NCBI GenBank assembly: GCA_937959115.1
Contig: CALGAW010000007.1
Span: forward strand, 1-64,000
Direction: 5' to 3'
Length of the DNA stretch: 64,000 nt
Source of the DNA: an uncultured Saprospiraceae bacterium
Lineage (GTDB): Bacteria; Bacteroidota; Bacteroidia; Chitinophagales; Saprospiraceae
Shown here: piece after piece, positions 28,241-37,004 of the stretch
Numbering within the stretch: position 1 is the stretch's first letter
Layout: every line of letters begins with the position of its first letter
The notes under the pieces: model-generated
What the model was told of the DNA's origin: nothing
The model's input: the letters and a program-made list of their open reading frames with translations, nothing else
Databases searched by the model: none
Translations under genes and position numbers: made by a program

Positions 28241-30415
28241 ATGAAGGTTATCATCCATATTCTCTTATTTATTAGCTCTATTGCTCTAGTACAAGCACAG
28301 CACTCAGTTGCTCGTATTTGGAATGAGGCGACACTTAATGGCATTAGAGGTGACCTAGCAAGACCTACTGTACATGCACGCAATTTATTCCATATCAGTG
28401 TTGCAATGTATGACGCTTGGGCGGTTTATAATGAGGAAGCGGACACTTATTTCCTTGGAAAGACAGTACATGGATTCAATAGTCCATTTACGGGCACGCC
28501 AATTCCAACCGACAATCTTAAGGCTGCGCAGGAAGAAGCGATCAGTTTTGCAGTATATCGGTTACTAAAACATCGATTTGCAGGTTCGCCTGGGGAGTTT
28601 TTGTTGTTGCTTGAAATAAATCAATTGATGCGTTCTATGGGCTATGATCAAGACAATACTGGAACGAATTATAAGTGTTGCCCTGCTGAATTAGGTAATT
28701 ATATTGCGCAGCAAATTATTCTATATGGGCTGCAGGATGGTTCTAACGAAATTGGTGCATATGAAAATTTGTTTTATGAGCCGATCAATCCACCAATGCT
28801 TGTGGAGGAACCAGGGAACACCGACATTCTTGATCTCAACCGATGGCAACCATTATCATTTGTTCTTTTTATTGATCAAAGTGGAAATCCTTCAGGAAGC
28901 ACACCTGATTTTGTAAGTCCAGAATGGGGTCAGGTATTGCCCTTTTCACTCAATAGAGACGATGCTGACATTTTTCAAAAAAATGGAGATGACTATTGGG
29001 TATACAATGATCCAGGACCTCCTCCTTACTTAGATACAACCGCGGTTGGGGGACTATCTGAAGAATACAAATGGGGATTTAGTATGGTAAATGTTTGGTC
29101 CTCGTTGCTTGATCCTGCGGATGGGGTTATGCTTGATATTTCCCCTGCCTCTATTGGTAATATCCTTAGCTATCCGAGCACGTTAGCAGATTATCACAAT
29201 TTTTATGATTATTACAATGGTGGAGACACCGGTTTGGGTTACACACAAAATCCAAGGACAGGACTACCCTATCAACCGCAAATTGTGCATCGAGCTGATT
29301 ATGCAAGGGTTTTAGCTGAATTCTGGGCAGATGGTCCTGATTCAGAAACCCCACCAGGTCATTGGTTTACGATATTCAATTATATCTGCGAACAGCCCGC
29401 ACTTGAAAATAAGATGCGAGGAATGGGCAAAGAGCTTGACGATCTCGAATGGGATGTCAAGGGGTATTTTGCCCTAGGAGGAGCGATGCACGATGTTGCA
29501 ATTTCTATTTGGGGTATCAAGGGTTGGTATGACTATGTTCGACCAGTTTCTGCTATCCGAGGCATGGCTGAGCTAGGACAGAGTAGCGATCCCTCGAAAC
29601 CGAGTTACCATCCGGGTGGCTTGCCGCTCGATCCGGGTTACGTAGAACTAATTGAAGTGGGAGATCCACTTCAAGGAGATTCAGGACAATATGTGCATGA
29701 TTTAAAGTTAAAAGGATGGTTAGGGCCTGATTATATCACCGATCCCGTAACGGATGTTGCGGGTGTTGGTTGGGTGAGGGCAAATTACTGGTGGCCCTAT
29801 CAGCGTCCGACGTTTGTTTCTCCGCCCTTTGCTGGCTATCTTTCTGGGCATTCTACTTATAGTAGGGCGGCGGCTGAAGTGCTTACAGCGATGACTGGAG
29901 ACCCTTATTTCCCTGGTGGGATGGGAGAGTTCCATTGTCCCAAAAACGAGTTTTTAATCTTTGAGGATGGGCCGAGCACTGATTTGACATTGCAGTGGGC
30001 GACTTATCGAGATGCGTCTGATCAGTGTAGTCTATCAAGAATTTATGGTGGTATCCATCCACCTGCAGATGACATTCCTGGTCGCTTGATTGGTCAAGAG
30101 ATTGGCGTCAATGCTTTTGCCTTTGCGGAGCAATATTTTACTGGTGGTAAATCAGAAAATACAGTAGATGCTTTCCATGCTTTCCCAAACCCAACGAACT
30201 CGGTCGTACAGCTCGAACTAGATTTTGAAGGAGAGCTGCCTGTTCAGGTGGTTGCTGCCGACGGTAAAATTGTACGTTCTTCTATTCTAAACTTCAACAA
30301 TAATAGCGCATTTATCAATTTGACTGGTTTGTCTGATGGCGTTTATACAATTGTTGGATACGAAGGAGAAAAAGATCGAAAATTTAAGGTAAAGATTGTT
30401 TTTAATAATGATTAA
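28241..30415 (+). CDS. Secreted vanadium-dependent haloperoxidase-like protein, T9SS type A
   Basis: The protein has 724 residues from ATG 28241 (MKVIIHILLFISSIALVQAQ, a clean signal peptide). A longer frame from TTG 28205 is rejected because that TTG is inside the promoter. The PAP2/haloperoxidase core lies in the C-terminal half: RPVSAIRGMAE, then PPFAGYLSGHSTYSRAAAEV and SRIYGGIHPPADDIPGRLIG, which supply the vanadate or phosphate-binding Arg, His and Ser residues. Residues of about 645-724 are a T9SS type A sorting domain (FHAFPNPTNS, LSDGVYTIVG). Relatives oxidise halides with peroxide or act as phosphatases, and sequence alone does not choose. It is divergent from the his operon. Confidence 0.88.
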   Translation: MKVIIHILLFISSIALVQAQHSVARIWNEATLNGIRGDLARPTVHARNLFHISVAMYDAWAVYNEEADTYFLGKTVHGFNSPFTGTPIPTDNLKAAQEEAISFAVYRLLKHRFAGSPGEFLLLLEINQLMRSMGYDQDNTGTNYKCCPAELGNYIAQQIILYGLQDGSNEIGAYENLFYEPINPPMLVEEPGNTDILDLNRWQPLSFVLFIDQSGNPSGSTPDFVSPEWGQVLPFSLNRDDADIFQKNGDDYWVYNDPGPPPYLDTTAVGGLSEEYKWGFSMVNVWSSLLDPADGVMLDISPASIGNILSYPSTLADYHNFYDYYNGGDTGLGYTQNPRTGLPYQPQIVHRADYARVLAEFWADGPDSETPPGHWFTIFNYICEQPALENKMRGMGKELDDLEWDVKGYFALGGAMHDVAISIWGIKGWYDYVRPVSAIRGMAELGQSSDPSKPSYHPGGLPLDPGYVELIEVGDPLQGDSGQYVHDLKLKGWLGPDYITDPVTDVAGVGWVRANYWWPYQRPTFVSPPFAGYLSGHSTYSRAAAEVLTAMTGDPYFPGGMGEFHCPKNEFLIFEDGPSTDLTLQWATYRDASDQCSLSRIYGGIHPPADDIPGRLIGQEIGVNAFAFAEQYFTGGKSENTVDAFHAFPNPTNSVVQLELDFEGELPVQVVAADGKIVRSSILNFNNNSAFINLTGLSDGVYTIVGYEGEKDRKFKVKIVFNND

Positions 30416-30451
30416 TCTTGTTTGAATTCATAATCCCAAACAAAACGTTAC

Positions 30452-32983
30452 ATGTCAAGACTCGCTCAAAAACGAATTGAACAAGAAAAGCTTAATCGAA
30501 CAGGACGGCTCGATTTGGGCAAATGTGGTCTTTCCTCTATTCCTGAAGAAGTCTTTAAAATGTCATGGTTAGAAGAGTTAATCCTAAGCAATCGATACAT
30601 TAACTGCGATGAGAATGGGTTCTACAAAGACAAGTGGGAAGAGAGCAGCAACAAGGAGCAGCGCAATGAATTGTCAATGATTCCTAGCGGGATGAAACAA
30701 TTAAGGCACCTTAAAAAGTTATTGATCAATGGAAATCCTGACCTGATAATGATGGATGTTCCTGAGCATATTTGGAAGATAAAATCCCTTGAAAATCTAC
30801 CTCCGTATTTGGAAATATTAGACATTAGTTTTAACAGAATTGAACGACTTGAAAATTTACCGGAGACGCTTGAAGTTTTGAACCTTGAATCCAATTGGAT
30901 AGAGCAATTAGAACGGTTTCCTGAACGTTTAATTGCGTTAGATGTTAGTTCAAATTATATTTCTGAAATCAAGAATATACCACAAGATGTAAAGTATCTA
31001 GATGTGAGTAGAAATAACATTCAACGCATTGAAAATTTACCGCTTGGAACCTCCTCTTTAGATATTACATCAAATGAAATTATTGATTCTGATAAGATTT
31101 TAAAAGCAATAACAAGCCAAGTAGAAAAAGCAGATCAGCTAAAAGCGCAGGAAAATATACCAAGTCAATTATCCAACTTTAATATTCGATCGAATCAGAT
31201 TCTTGGATTAGATAAATTTCCGAAACACTTATTACCAACGGAAGCCACAACTTCAAAATCTGAATTATTGGATGATTCAAATCCAGGATTAACCTATCTA
31301 GATGTTTCTTCCAACCCAATTAATAGATTGGAGAACTTAACCAATGGGCTTGTTACGTTGAATATAAACGATGCAAGCATTTCTCAATTGGAAAACTTAC
31401 CAAATCGATTGGAAACACTTTCGATTTCTCACAACCAGATAAAACGATTGGAGCAGCTACCTCAAACGCTTACCTCTTTATCTGTAAGTGGAAATCCTAT
31501 TGAGCGGATAGAAAATTTACCTTCGACGCTATGGACCTTAGGCATACAAAACTGCTTGATTACTCAATTAGAACAGCTACCAAATAGCTTGACTTCACTG
31601 AATATCAGTCAGAATAAAATTTCAGTACTTGAAAATTTACCAGAAAACATTTCTTCTTTAAATGTGAATGACAATCGCATTTCAACGTTGGAAAACTTGC
31701 CTTTTAATCTTAGCCACTTTGAAATATCTGGGAACGAAATTAGGGATTTGAAAAACCTACCATTGGGAATTATCAATTTCTTTTGTGAGAAGAATCAAAT
31801 CCGAACCATTGAGCATTTACCGACCAATTTGGAGATCTTGAGACTTACTGAAAATCAAATTCAAAAGATTGAAAATTTACCCAGCTCTCTCATTGAACTT
31901 GAGCTCAGTGCCAACCGAATTGAGGTATTGGAACACCTTCCAAACAACTTAGAGCGCTTGAGTATTTGTGCGAATCAAATCAGAAAACTAGAGCATCTTC
32001 CCTTTGGATTATCTTGGTTATTCATCCACTCTAATCCGATTCTTCAGATAGAGAATTTACCTTCAAGTTTAGAAATTCTGGATATCCGAGCATGTCATAT
32101 TCGTAAAATTGAGGCGCTTCCTTATGGATTAAAACAGCTCCGTATTTGTTATAATCAAATCGAAAAGTTAGAAAACCTTCCAGAACGATTGCTCTTTCTT
32201 TCTGCTTCACAAACACGGATTACACAACTAGAAAACCTTCCTGAAAACTTAATGAATTTGGTAGCGAATTCTAACCGAATTCAGCAAATAAAAAACCTTC
32301 CAGATTCACTGCAACAATTGGACTTAGAGGAATGTTTGATTCAAAAAATTGAGCACCTTCCAAATCAGTTAAAAAAGCTCTCTCTATCTAAGAATAAGAT
32401 TTACCAAATAGGTCAGTTACCAAGGAGTTTGAATCGTCTTTTATTGTCAAACAATCTAATATTTGCTATTGAGAATTTGCCTAAATATCTTAATCATCTA
32501 GAAATATCGGAAAATTCCATTGAAAAGATTGAAAACCTATCGCAACGTTTATATCATCTTGAAATCAATAAAAATCCACTTCAAGAAATCGACAACATCA
32601 ATGAAAGTCTGTACAAAGCGCAATGTAGTAATTGTCAAATTGAATTTATTGGAGAACTAGCCAAAAGCCTTTGCCACCTAGATATCAGCAACAACAACAT
32701 TCGACAACTGGCCAACCTTCCAGTAGATATGAAAAGCGTGGATATTAGCAATAGTAAGGTGCTAGACATTGTTCATATTCCTCTGAAAATAAGGAATATC
32801 AATCTTTCAAATAACCAAGTCAATAATATAGAATCACTTGTTCCTTTGCTAGAAAAGGGCGTGCCGATTACTTGCCAACTTGAGGGCCCAGGAATTTTGA
32901 TCGGGAATAATCCACTTTCTTCTCCACCACAAGAGATTGTGTTGAAGGGAAGTAAAGCAATTTTGGATTATTTTGATGAATAG
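30452..32983 (+). CDS. Leucine-rich-repeat protein with ROCO-like ends but no Roc/COR domain
   Basis: The protein has 843 residues and no signal peptide, so it should be cytoplasmic. The N-terminal segment (LDLGKCGLSSIPEEVF) is a leucine-rich-repeat cap. Residues of about 110-800 hold roughly 33 repeats of 20 residues (pattern NLPxxLxxLxISxNxIxxLE), the short bacterial LPx type also seen in YopM and IpaH. The DNA repeats every 60 bases with few phase slips. The final segment (NNPLSSPPQEIVLKGSKAIL, then DYFDE) matches the linker that in bacterial ROCO proteins leads into the Roc GTPase, but the stop follows directly. Cys at the concave positions of several units is a minor oddity. Likely role: protein binding. 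It follows the haloperoxidase gene by 36 bp. Confidence 0.88.
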   Translation: MSRLAQKRIEQEKLNRTGRLDLGKCGLSSIPEEVFKMSWLEELILSNRYINCDENGFYKDKWEESSNKEQRNELSMIPSGMKQLRHLKKLLINGNPDLIMMDVPEHIWKIKSLENLPPYLEILDISFNRIERLENLPETLEVLNLESNWIEQLERFPERLIALDVSSNYISEIKNIPQDVKYLDVSRNNIQRIENLPLGTSSLDITSNEIIDSDKILKAITSQVEKADQLKAQENIPSQLSNFNIRSNQILGLDKFPKHLLPTEATTSKSELLDDSNPGLTYLDVSSNPINRLENLTNGLVTLNINDASISQLENLPNRLETLSISHNQIKRLEQLPQTLTSLSVSGNPIERIENLPSTLWTLGIQNCLITQLEQLPNSLTSLNISQNKISVLENLPENISSLNVNDNRISTLENLPFNLSHFEISGNEIRDLKNLPLGIINFFCEKNQIRTIEHLPTNLEILRLTENQIQKIENLPSSLIELELSANRIEVLEHLPNNLERLSICANQIRKLEHLPFGLSWLFIHSNPILQIENLPSSLEILDIRACHIRKIEALPYGLKQLRICYNQIEKLENLPERLLFLSASQTRITQLENLPENLMNLVANSNRIQQIKNLPDSLQQLDLEECLIQKIEHLPNQLKKLSLSKNKIYQIGQLPRSLNRLLLSNNLIFAIENLPKYLNHLEISENSIEKIENLSQRLYHLEINKNPLQEIDNINESLYKAQCSNCQIEFIGELAKSLCHLDISNNNIRQLANLPVDMKSVDISNSKVLDIVHIPLKIRNINLSNNQVNNIESLVPLLEKGVPITCQLEGPGILIGNNPLSSPPQEIVLKGSKAILDYFDE

Positions 32984-33053
32984 GTAAACTTTGACTGGAA
33001 CGACTAACCCGTATTTTTGTATACAAATTCAAGAGGTTCTATTAAACTAGGAC

Positions 33054-33090
33054 AAAAAAAAGAATCCAAGTCGCCTAAAGACTCAGATTC
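33054..33090 (-). terminator. Terminator for the PaaE-like gene
   Basis: On the minus strand GAATC-TG-AGTC, a 7-base loop, then GACT-TG-GATTC is followed by eight T (33054-33061). It lies 186 bp beyond the stop of the minus-strand gene at 33276. Confidence 0.65.
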
Positions 33091-33215
33091 AACTTAAAAA
33101 TAAGTTGAAGGCAACGAATTAAGATAGTATTATATAAAAATATATTCAAGAGGAAACAAAGCAATTTTCGATAAACTAGTAGACTCTGTCCGCTGCCCTC
33201 AAGTATAATATTACG

Positions 33216-33255
33216 CAAAACTAGGCAAATCACCTAAAGTTTTGTCTTTTTTTTG
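33216..33255 (+). terminator. Terminator for the leucine-rich-repeat gene
   Basis: CAAAACTAGG (33216-33225) pairs with CCTAAAGTTTTG (33233-33244) with a two-base bulge, followed by TCTTTTTTTTG. Together with the opposite terminator at 33054-33090 it insulates the convergent pair. Confidence 0.65.
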
Positions 33256-33275
33256 TAAAATTTTGAAAAATTTTA

Positions 33276-34385
33276 TTAATTATCAAATGTAATTTCCACG
33301 TTTTCAGTAACGGGGTGTGCTTGGCATGTCAAAATTAATCCATTCGCAATTTCATCATCGTCTAATGCAAAGCAAGCATCCATTTCTACTTTCCCAGACA
33401 CCACTTTTGCCATACAAGTTGCACAAGCGCCACTTGTACATGAATAAGGAGCGTCAACATCTTGTTTGAGTAACACATCTAGGATCGTTTCATTATCTCC
33501 AACTTCAATTTCAAGCGTTTTATCTTCCAATTGAACCTTGACTGTTTTGGCTCCAGAAGAACTGGTGTTCTTTTTCGGCACTTTATCCCCAAGGCTAGTA
33601 AACACCTCAATATTGATCTTTTTGGCGTCAATGCCTTGTTTTTCAAGTGTTGCCTTTGCAATTTCCATCATTGGTCCTGGGCCACAGACATAGTATTCGT
33701 CTGTTCTTCCATTCACAGGATATTTTTGAAGGAATTCGGTGATCATACTTTCATTAATTCTACCGACAAGGCCATCCCAATTGAGCTTCTTCTTTTGAAA
33801 CATCCCCATAAACCCGCCTTCCTTTTGAACAGGAGGATTGTCTAAGGCAAAACCAATAAAAATCTGACCAGCATATTTATCTTGAATCTCGTGCAATTCC
33901 TTTTGAAAAATAACTGATTCAATGTCCTGGTTTCCATATAGTAGGTGCACAACACTTTGAGGTTCTTCCTCAATAACAGTTTTGATGATAGACATTAGCG
34001 GTGTGATACCACTACCACCGCCAAAAAGGTAATAGTTCTTTCTATTTTCCTCTTTAATTGACGGCGTAAACCGCCCATTTGCGGGCATCACGTCAATAGT
34101 AGTACCATTTTTTACGTGATCATTGATATGATTCGATACTAATCCACCTTTAACCCGTTTTACGGTCACGGTTGGCACTTTATCTGTTTTAGGACTGCTA
34201 GAAAAGGAATAAGCTCTTCTCACCTCATTTCCATCAATATTAAATTTGAGTGTAAGGTATTGTCCTGCTTTATATTGGAATGTATCTTTCAGATCGTTTG
34301 GCACATCGAAGGATATAGACACCGTATCTTTCGTTTCATTGGTCACCTTAAGAACCTTTAAGGCATGAAAATCTGTATTGCTCAT
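33276..34385 (-). CDS. PaaE-type oxidoreductase (FAD/NAD(P)H domain plus 2Fe-2S ferredoxin)
   Basis: The protein has 369 residues. Residues 1-105 are the FAD-binding barrel ([10 protein letters not shown]), 110-245 the NAD(P)-binding domain ([21 protein letters not shown]), and 275-369 a plant-type 2Fe-2S ferredoxin ([14 protein letters not shown] with a final Cys in LTCQAHP). Proteins of this layout pass electrons from NADPH to oxygenases, as PaaE does for phenylacetyl-CoA epoxidase. No paaABCD or other oxygenase subunit is nearby, so the partner here is unknown and the name paaE is not assigned. A consensus promoter lies upstream and a terminator downstream: a single-gene unit. Confidence 0.9.
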   Translation of the reverse strand: MSNTDFHALKVLKVTNETKDTVSISFDVPNDLKDTFQYKAGQYLTLKFNIDGNEVRRAYSFSSSPKTDKVPTVTVKRVKGGLVSNHINDHVKNGTTIDVMPANGRFTPSIKEENRKNYYLFGGGSGITPLMSIIKTVIEEEPQSVVHLLYGNQDIESVIFQKELHEIQDKYAGQIFIGFALDNPPVQKEGGFMGMFQKKKLNWDGLVGRINESMITEFLQKYPVNGRTDEYYVCGPGPMMEIAKATLEKQGIDAKKINIEVFTSLGDKVPKKNTSSSGAKTVKVQLEDKTLEIEVGDNETILDVLLKQDVDAPYSCTSGACATCMAKVVSGKVEMDACFALDDDEIANGLILTCQAHPVTENVEITFDN

Positions 34386-34419
34386 GATATTTTTCGTTTA
34401 ACTTATGAACAGAAAAATG

Positions 34420-34450
34420 CAAATTTAGTTTAGTATTGGAAGTAAACAAA
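34420..34450 (-). promoter_or_regulatory. Promoter of the PaaE-like gene
   Basis: Minus strand: TTTG (34447-34450), then TAAATTTG at 34420-34427, with exactly 19 bases between the TTG and the -7 box. It lies 35 bases before the ATG. Confidence 0.75.
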
Positions 34451-34605
34451 GATAATTTTAAAAAAAGAGACAAAACATTCCAATTGAAGGGGTAAGAATT
34501 GAAAGTATACTATGTTTTAAATTTCAACTTGGGCTAGGTAAAGTTTGCACTTATTCGTATTTTGTAAGACACTTTGTTCGATCTAAATCAACAAATTAAC
34601 CTAAT

Positions 34606-35985
34606 ATGACTAACTTACTTCTCTCCTTTTTTCTTTTATTTAGTGTTTCACTATTTGCCCAGAATCCTGGATGTTCTTTCCCCTGTGTAAATGATCCTTC
34701 TGTACAAAATCCACAGATTGGGAGTATTCCCTTGTATAATGGTCAGGGGTCTGTTTTTACTTTCGAGTATTTAGACAATCTCAATCCTTATACTGAAGAA
34801 GAGTGTGCTCCTCTTACAATGGTTATTTGCTTGCTTAATATTGCGCCAGCTAACACCCAACAGCCAATTGGAGGTGCGTTTGCCGCAAATTTTACTTGGA
34901 TGTATGATCCCGTTTCCAATTGTATACTAGGAACTCAAAGTGAGGATTTACCGAACACTGTTGGGGTAATGAGTCTTCCGTTTACTATCACCAATAACGT
35001 CAGTTGCCCCAAAAATGAAATGGGTCTTGTCATTAACATTCAACCAGCTGCTTGTATGAATGGGCAGAATGATAACACGAATGACGCTTTATCCCTGTAT
35101 ACTTGTATGGACTGGGACTGTCAGGTAGCATCTCAAAACAATACAGATATTTGTGCACTCAGCCCAAGTCCACTAGACAATCTCGATTGTGATGGGGGTG
35201 GAATTTCGAATATCGATGAATGTGCGAGCGGCGGAAATCCTTTTGATCCATCTGATGACTGTTTTGCTGTTGATGTAAAAGTATTATTAGAGGGAGCATT
35301 TGATCCGGTTACTCAACAAATGACCACCTTTCTAAACACCGATCGAAGTATTTTGCCTGGACAGGTTCCTGCAAGCCCATTAGCTACACCTACGCCTCCT
35401 GGACACCCCTATGGCACTCCGCATTGGAATTATGTGGGTACAGCAGCTGAAAACAGTTATGGCGGTCCCTATAGCAATGATATTACTGACTGGGTACTAC
35501 TGACGCTTCGAACTGATATCACGGATCCAACCACTAAAGTAGCTCAAATGGCAGGACTGGTGGCAAAAGACGGACAAGTTACTTTGATTGAGGACTGTAT
35601 ACAGTTGCCTGCGTCCCTGACTGCTGCTTATCTTGTGCTGGAGCACAGAAATCACTTACCTGCGGGCTCTCCTGTCGCCATTGATTTGAGTAGCCGACAA
35701 CTGACTTGGGATTTCACTGCTGCGCAATCTTATGTTGGAGGTGCTGGGTTTGGTCAGAAACAGCTACCAGGAGGTAAATTCGTGCTATTTGCTGGTGATG
35801 GTGATCAGATTGCTGATATTCAAGGATATGACATCAATGGATCTGATAATCTACTTTGGAAAGCGAGCACTGGTCTGTTTAACGTGTATGGGGCTCCTGA
35901 TTTTTCTTTAGATGGCGATGTCAATGGTGCTGATGCTATTCTTTGGAATGGGAATAATGGAATCTTTTCTACTATTTCGAAGTAG
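34606..35985 (+). CDS. Secreted surface protein with one giant-type repeat unit and a dockerin-like end
   Basis: The protein has 459 residues with signal peptide LSFFLLFSVSLFAQ. Residues 20-165 are an unrecognised Cys-containing beta domain. Residues of about 172-219 are one complete copy of the Cys/Asp-rich unit found 20 times in the giant protein at 5247-14045 (TDICAL, LDCDGGG, NIDEC, NPFDPSDDC). Residues 225-385 are a beta domain shared with the gene at 53981 (VLLEGAFD, DWVLLTLRT, VLEHRNHLP). The C-terminus carries two EF-hand/dockerin-like loops (YDINGSDNLLW and LDGDVNGADAILW). No T9SS type A domain is seen. Inferred role: calcium-binding surface or matrix protein. It appears to be transcribed alone. 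Confidence 0.85.
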   Translation: MTNLLLSFFLLFSVSLFAQNPGCSFPCVNDPSVQNPQIGSIPLYNGQGSVFTFEYLDNLNPYTEEECAPLTMVICLLNIAPANTQQPIGGAFAANFTWMYDPVSNCILGTQSEDLPNTVGVMSLPFTITNNVSCPKNEMGLVINIQPAACMNGQNDNTNDALSLYTCMDWDCQVASQNNTDICALSPSPLDNLDCDGGGISNIDECASGGNPFDPSDDCFAVDVKVLLEGAFDPVTQQMTTFLNTDRSILPGQVPASPLATPTPPGHPYGTPHWNYVGTAAENSYGGPYSNDITDWVLLTLRTDITDPTTKVAQMAGLVAKDGQVTLIEDCIQLPASLTAAYLVLEHRNHLPAGSPVAIDLSSRQLTWDFTAAQSYVGGAGFGQKQLPGGKFVLFAGDGDQIADIQGYDINGSDNLLWKASTGLFNVYGAPDFSLDGDVNGADAILWNGNNGIFSTISK

Positions 35986-36004
35986 TTATCTTAATTGGGT
36001 GTTT

Positions 36005-36130
36005 TTATTCGACTTTTATTCTCAACTCTTTAACTGCTGAGAATACGCTCATTTTGTCCGCATTCAAATCGTTAACGATACGCCTGAAAAACAGTTGTCT
36101 ATCTCTAGGATCGTATAATTCGTAATCCAT
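36005..36130 (-). pseudogene. Possible gene remnant or 41-residue small protein
   Basis: An ATG at 36130 opens 41 codons (MDYELYDPRDRQLFF at the start, KELRIKVE at the end) with a protein-like composition. Just upstream, in another frame (about 36131-36225), lies an open Lys/Glu/Arg-rich stretch (KVTFKKQATEELESKRR). Joined by a frameshift the two would make a short basic protein. There is no clear ribosome site or promoter. No family is recognised. Chance cannot be excluded. Confidence 0.2.
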
Positions 36131-36256
36131 GGAACTTCGAAATTTTCATAGAATTTGCCGTTGTTGCTCTTCTCTTAGATTCTAATTCTTCTGTTGCTTG
36201 TTTTTTAAAGGTTACTTTAGATGAGTAAGACCATTTTCAATTAAACAATGAACATT

Positions 36257-36289
36257 GAGTAGACTCAACATTGATAATTGAGTCTACTC
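36257..36289. repeat. 12-bp perfect inverted repeat at the edge of the MITE-like element
   Basis: GAGTAGACTCAA at 36257-36268 and TTGAGTCTACTC at 36278-36289 with a 9-base loop. The right arm is the left end of the mobile element, so the left arm is an inverted copy of that end lying outside it. No T-tract follows on either strand, so it is unlikely to be a terminator. Confidence 0.7.
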
Positions 36290-36527
36290 CAAAAAGTCAT
36301 ATTTTCAGTAATTAGCAGTAAATTAGAAATAAGTTTAATGTTCGTTTTTGCCTTGATGCAAAAAGAACCAAAAAAATCAAGAATTGTAAACTCGCTCCGC
36401 TCGAACAGTACAATTCGGCCCACCCGCCCGATTGCTTCCGAGGATTTAGTGTTATTTGTTTTACATATTATTTTCATTATTAATGTTTTTGCATTTCTAT
36501 AAAAACAGACTTTTCGGAGTGCACTCA
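36279..36527. mobile_element. MITE-like element, about 249 bp, with terminal inverted repeats
   Basis: The left end (36279-36298) and the reverse complement of the right end (36508-36527) match at 17 of 20 positions: TGAGTnnACTCCnAAAAGTC. Both ends are flanked by TAAT (36275-36278 and 36528-36531), a possible 4-bp target duplication, though this is weak evidence in AT-rich DNA. The interior carries a CTTGAT/ATCAAG hairpin (near 36353-36382) and a GC-rich patch (CTCGCTCCGCTCGAACAG), a phrase I associate with dispersed intergenic repeats of Bacteroidota from memory. No transposase is encoded. An 87-codon minus-strand frame covering the element is not thought to be a gene. Confidence 0.55.
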
Positions 36528-36537
36528 TAATTAACCA

Positions 36538-37002
36538 TTAAATGCTCGTCTTCCGTTTGTAAATTTTGATTTTACCACCGCTGACACCATATCCTTCACA
36601 GTAATGTTCCCAGTTTTTACGTTCGTAGAAGTTTTCTAGATCGGTGGAAAGATAAAGGGACTCGTGGCCTTTACTGCTTGCTTGGGCCAAGCCATGATCA
36701 AGTAGTTGTTCTGCGATTCCTTGCCCTCTGTAAGGCTTGTTGACAAATAAGCAGGCAAACCAAGGCATGAGGTCTTGTCGACTAATGATATCATTGACAA
36801 GTAGTGCGTAAGAACAAACAATCTCGTTATTGACAAGGCCAATATAGAATTTAGGAAGTGCGTTTTTCTGATCTATAGAATTCAGGATACAGTCTTCATA
36901 GAACTTAAAGTTTGTTTCGCTTCCCCAGCATTTCCAGAAATACTGGACTGCTTGTGGTATTAATTCTATTTTTTCAGATAACTCAACAATCTGTACTTCC
37001 AT
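36538..37002 (-). CDS. GNAT-family N-acetyltransferase
   Basis: The protein has 154 residues and a single GNAT fold. The acetyl-CoA-binding loop is in LFVNKPYRGQGIAEQLLDHG (motif A, RGQGIAEQLL) and the C-terminal beta strand region reads LSTDLENFYERKNWEHYCEG. GNAT enzymes acetylate amino groups of small molecules or proteins; the substrate is not predictable. It follows the PPOX gene on the same strand with a 2-bp gap, so the two form an operon. Its 3' end lies 10 bp from the MITE-like element. Confidence 0.88.
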   Translation of the reverse strand: MEVQIVELSEKIELIPQAVQYFWKCWGSETNFKFYEDCILNSIDQKNALPKFYIGLVNNEIVCSYALLVNDIISRQDLMPWFACLFVNKPYRGQGIAEQLLDHGLAQASSKGHESLYLSTDLENFYERKNWEHYCEGYGVSGGKIKIYKRKTSI

Positions 37003-37004
37003 TT

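Larger units (their letters stand above)
35986..36537. other. 552-bp intergenic region
   Basis: Holds a 41-codon minus-strand frame (36005-36130) that may be a gene remnant, a 12-bp perfect inverted repeat (36257-36268 with 36278-36289), and a MITE-like element (36279-36527). No promoter for the flanking genes was identified. Confidence 0.6.

Noticed and set aside
33276-34385. Firm naming as paaE of a phenylacetate pathway
   Set aside because: No other paa genes are in the window, and many reductases share this layout.
36265-36528. 87-codon minus-strand frame
   Set aside because: It coincides with the MITE-like element, begins inside its terminal repeat, and has no signal, promoter or protein-like pattern.
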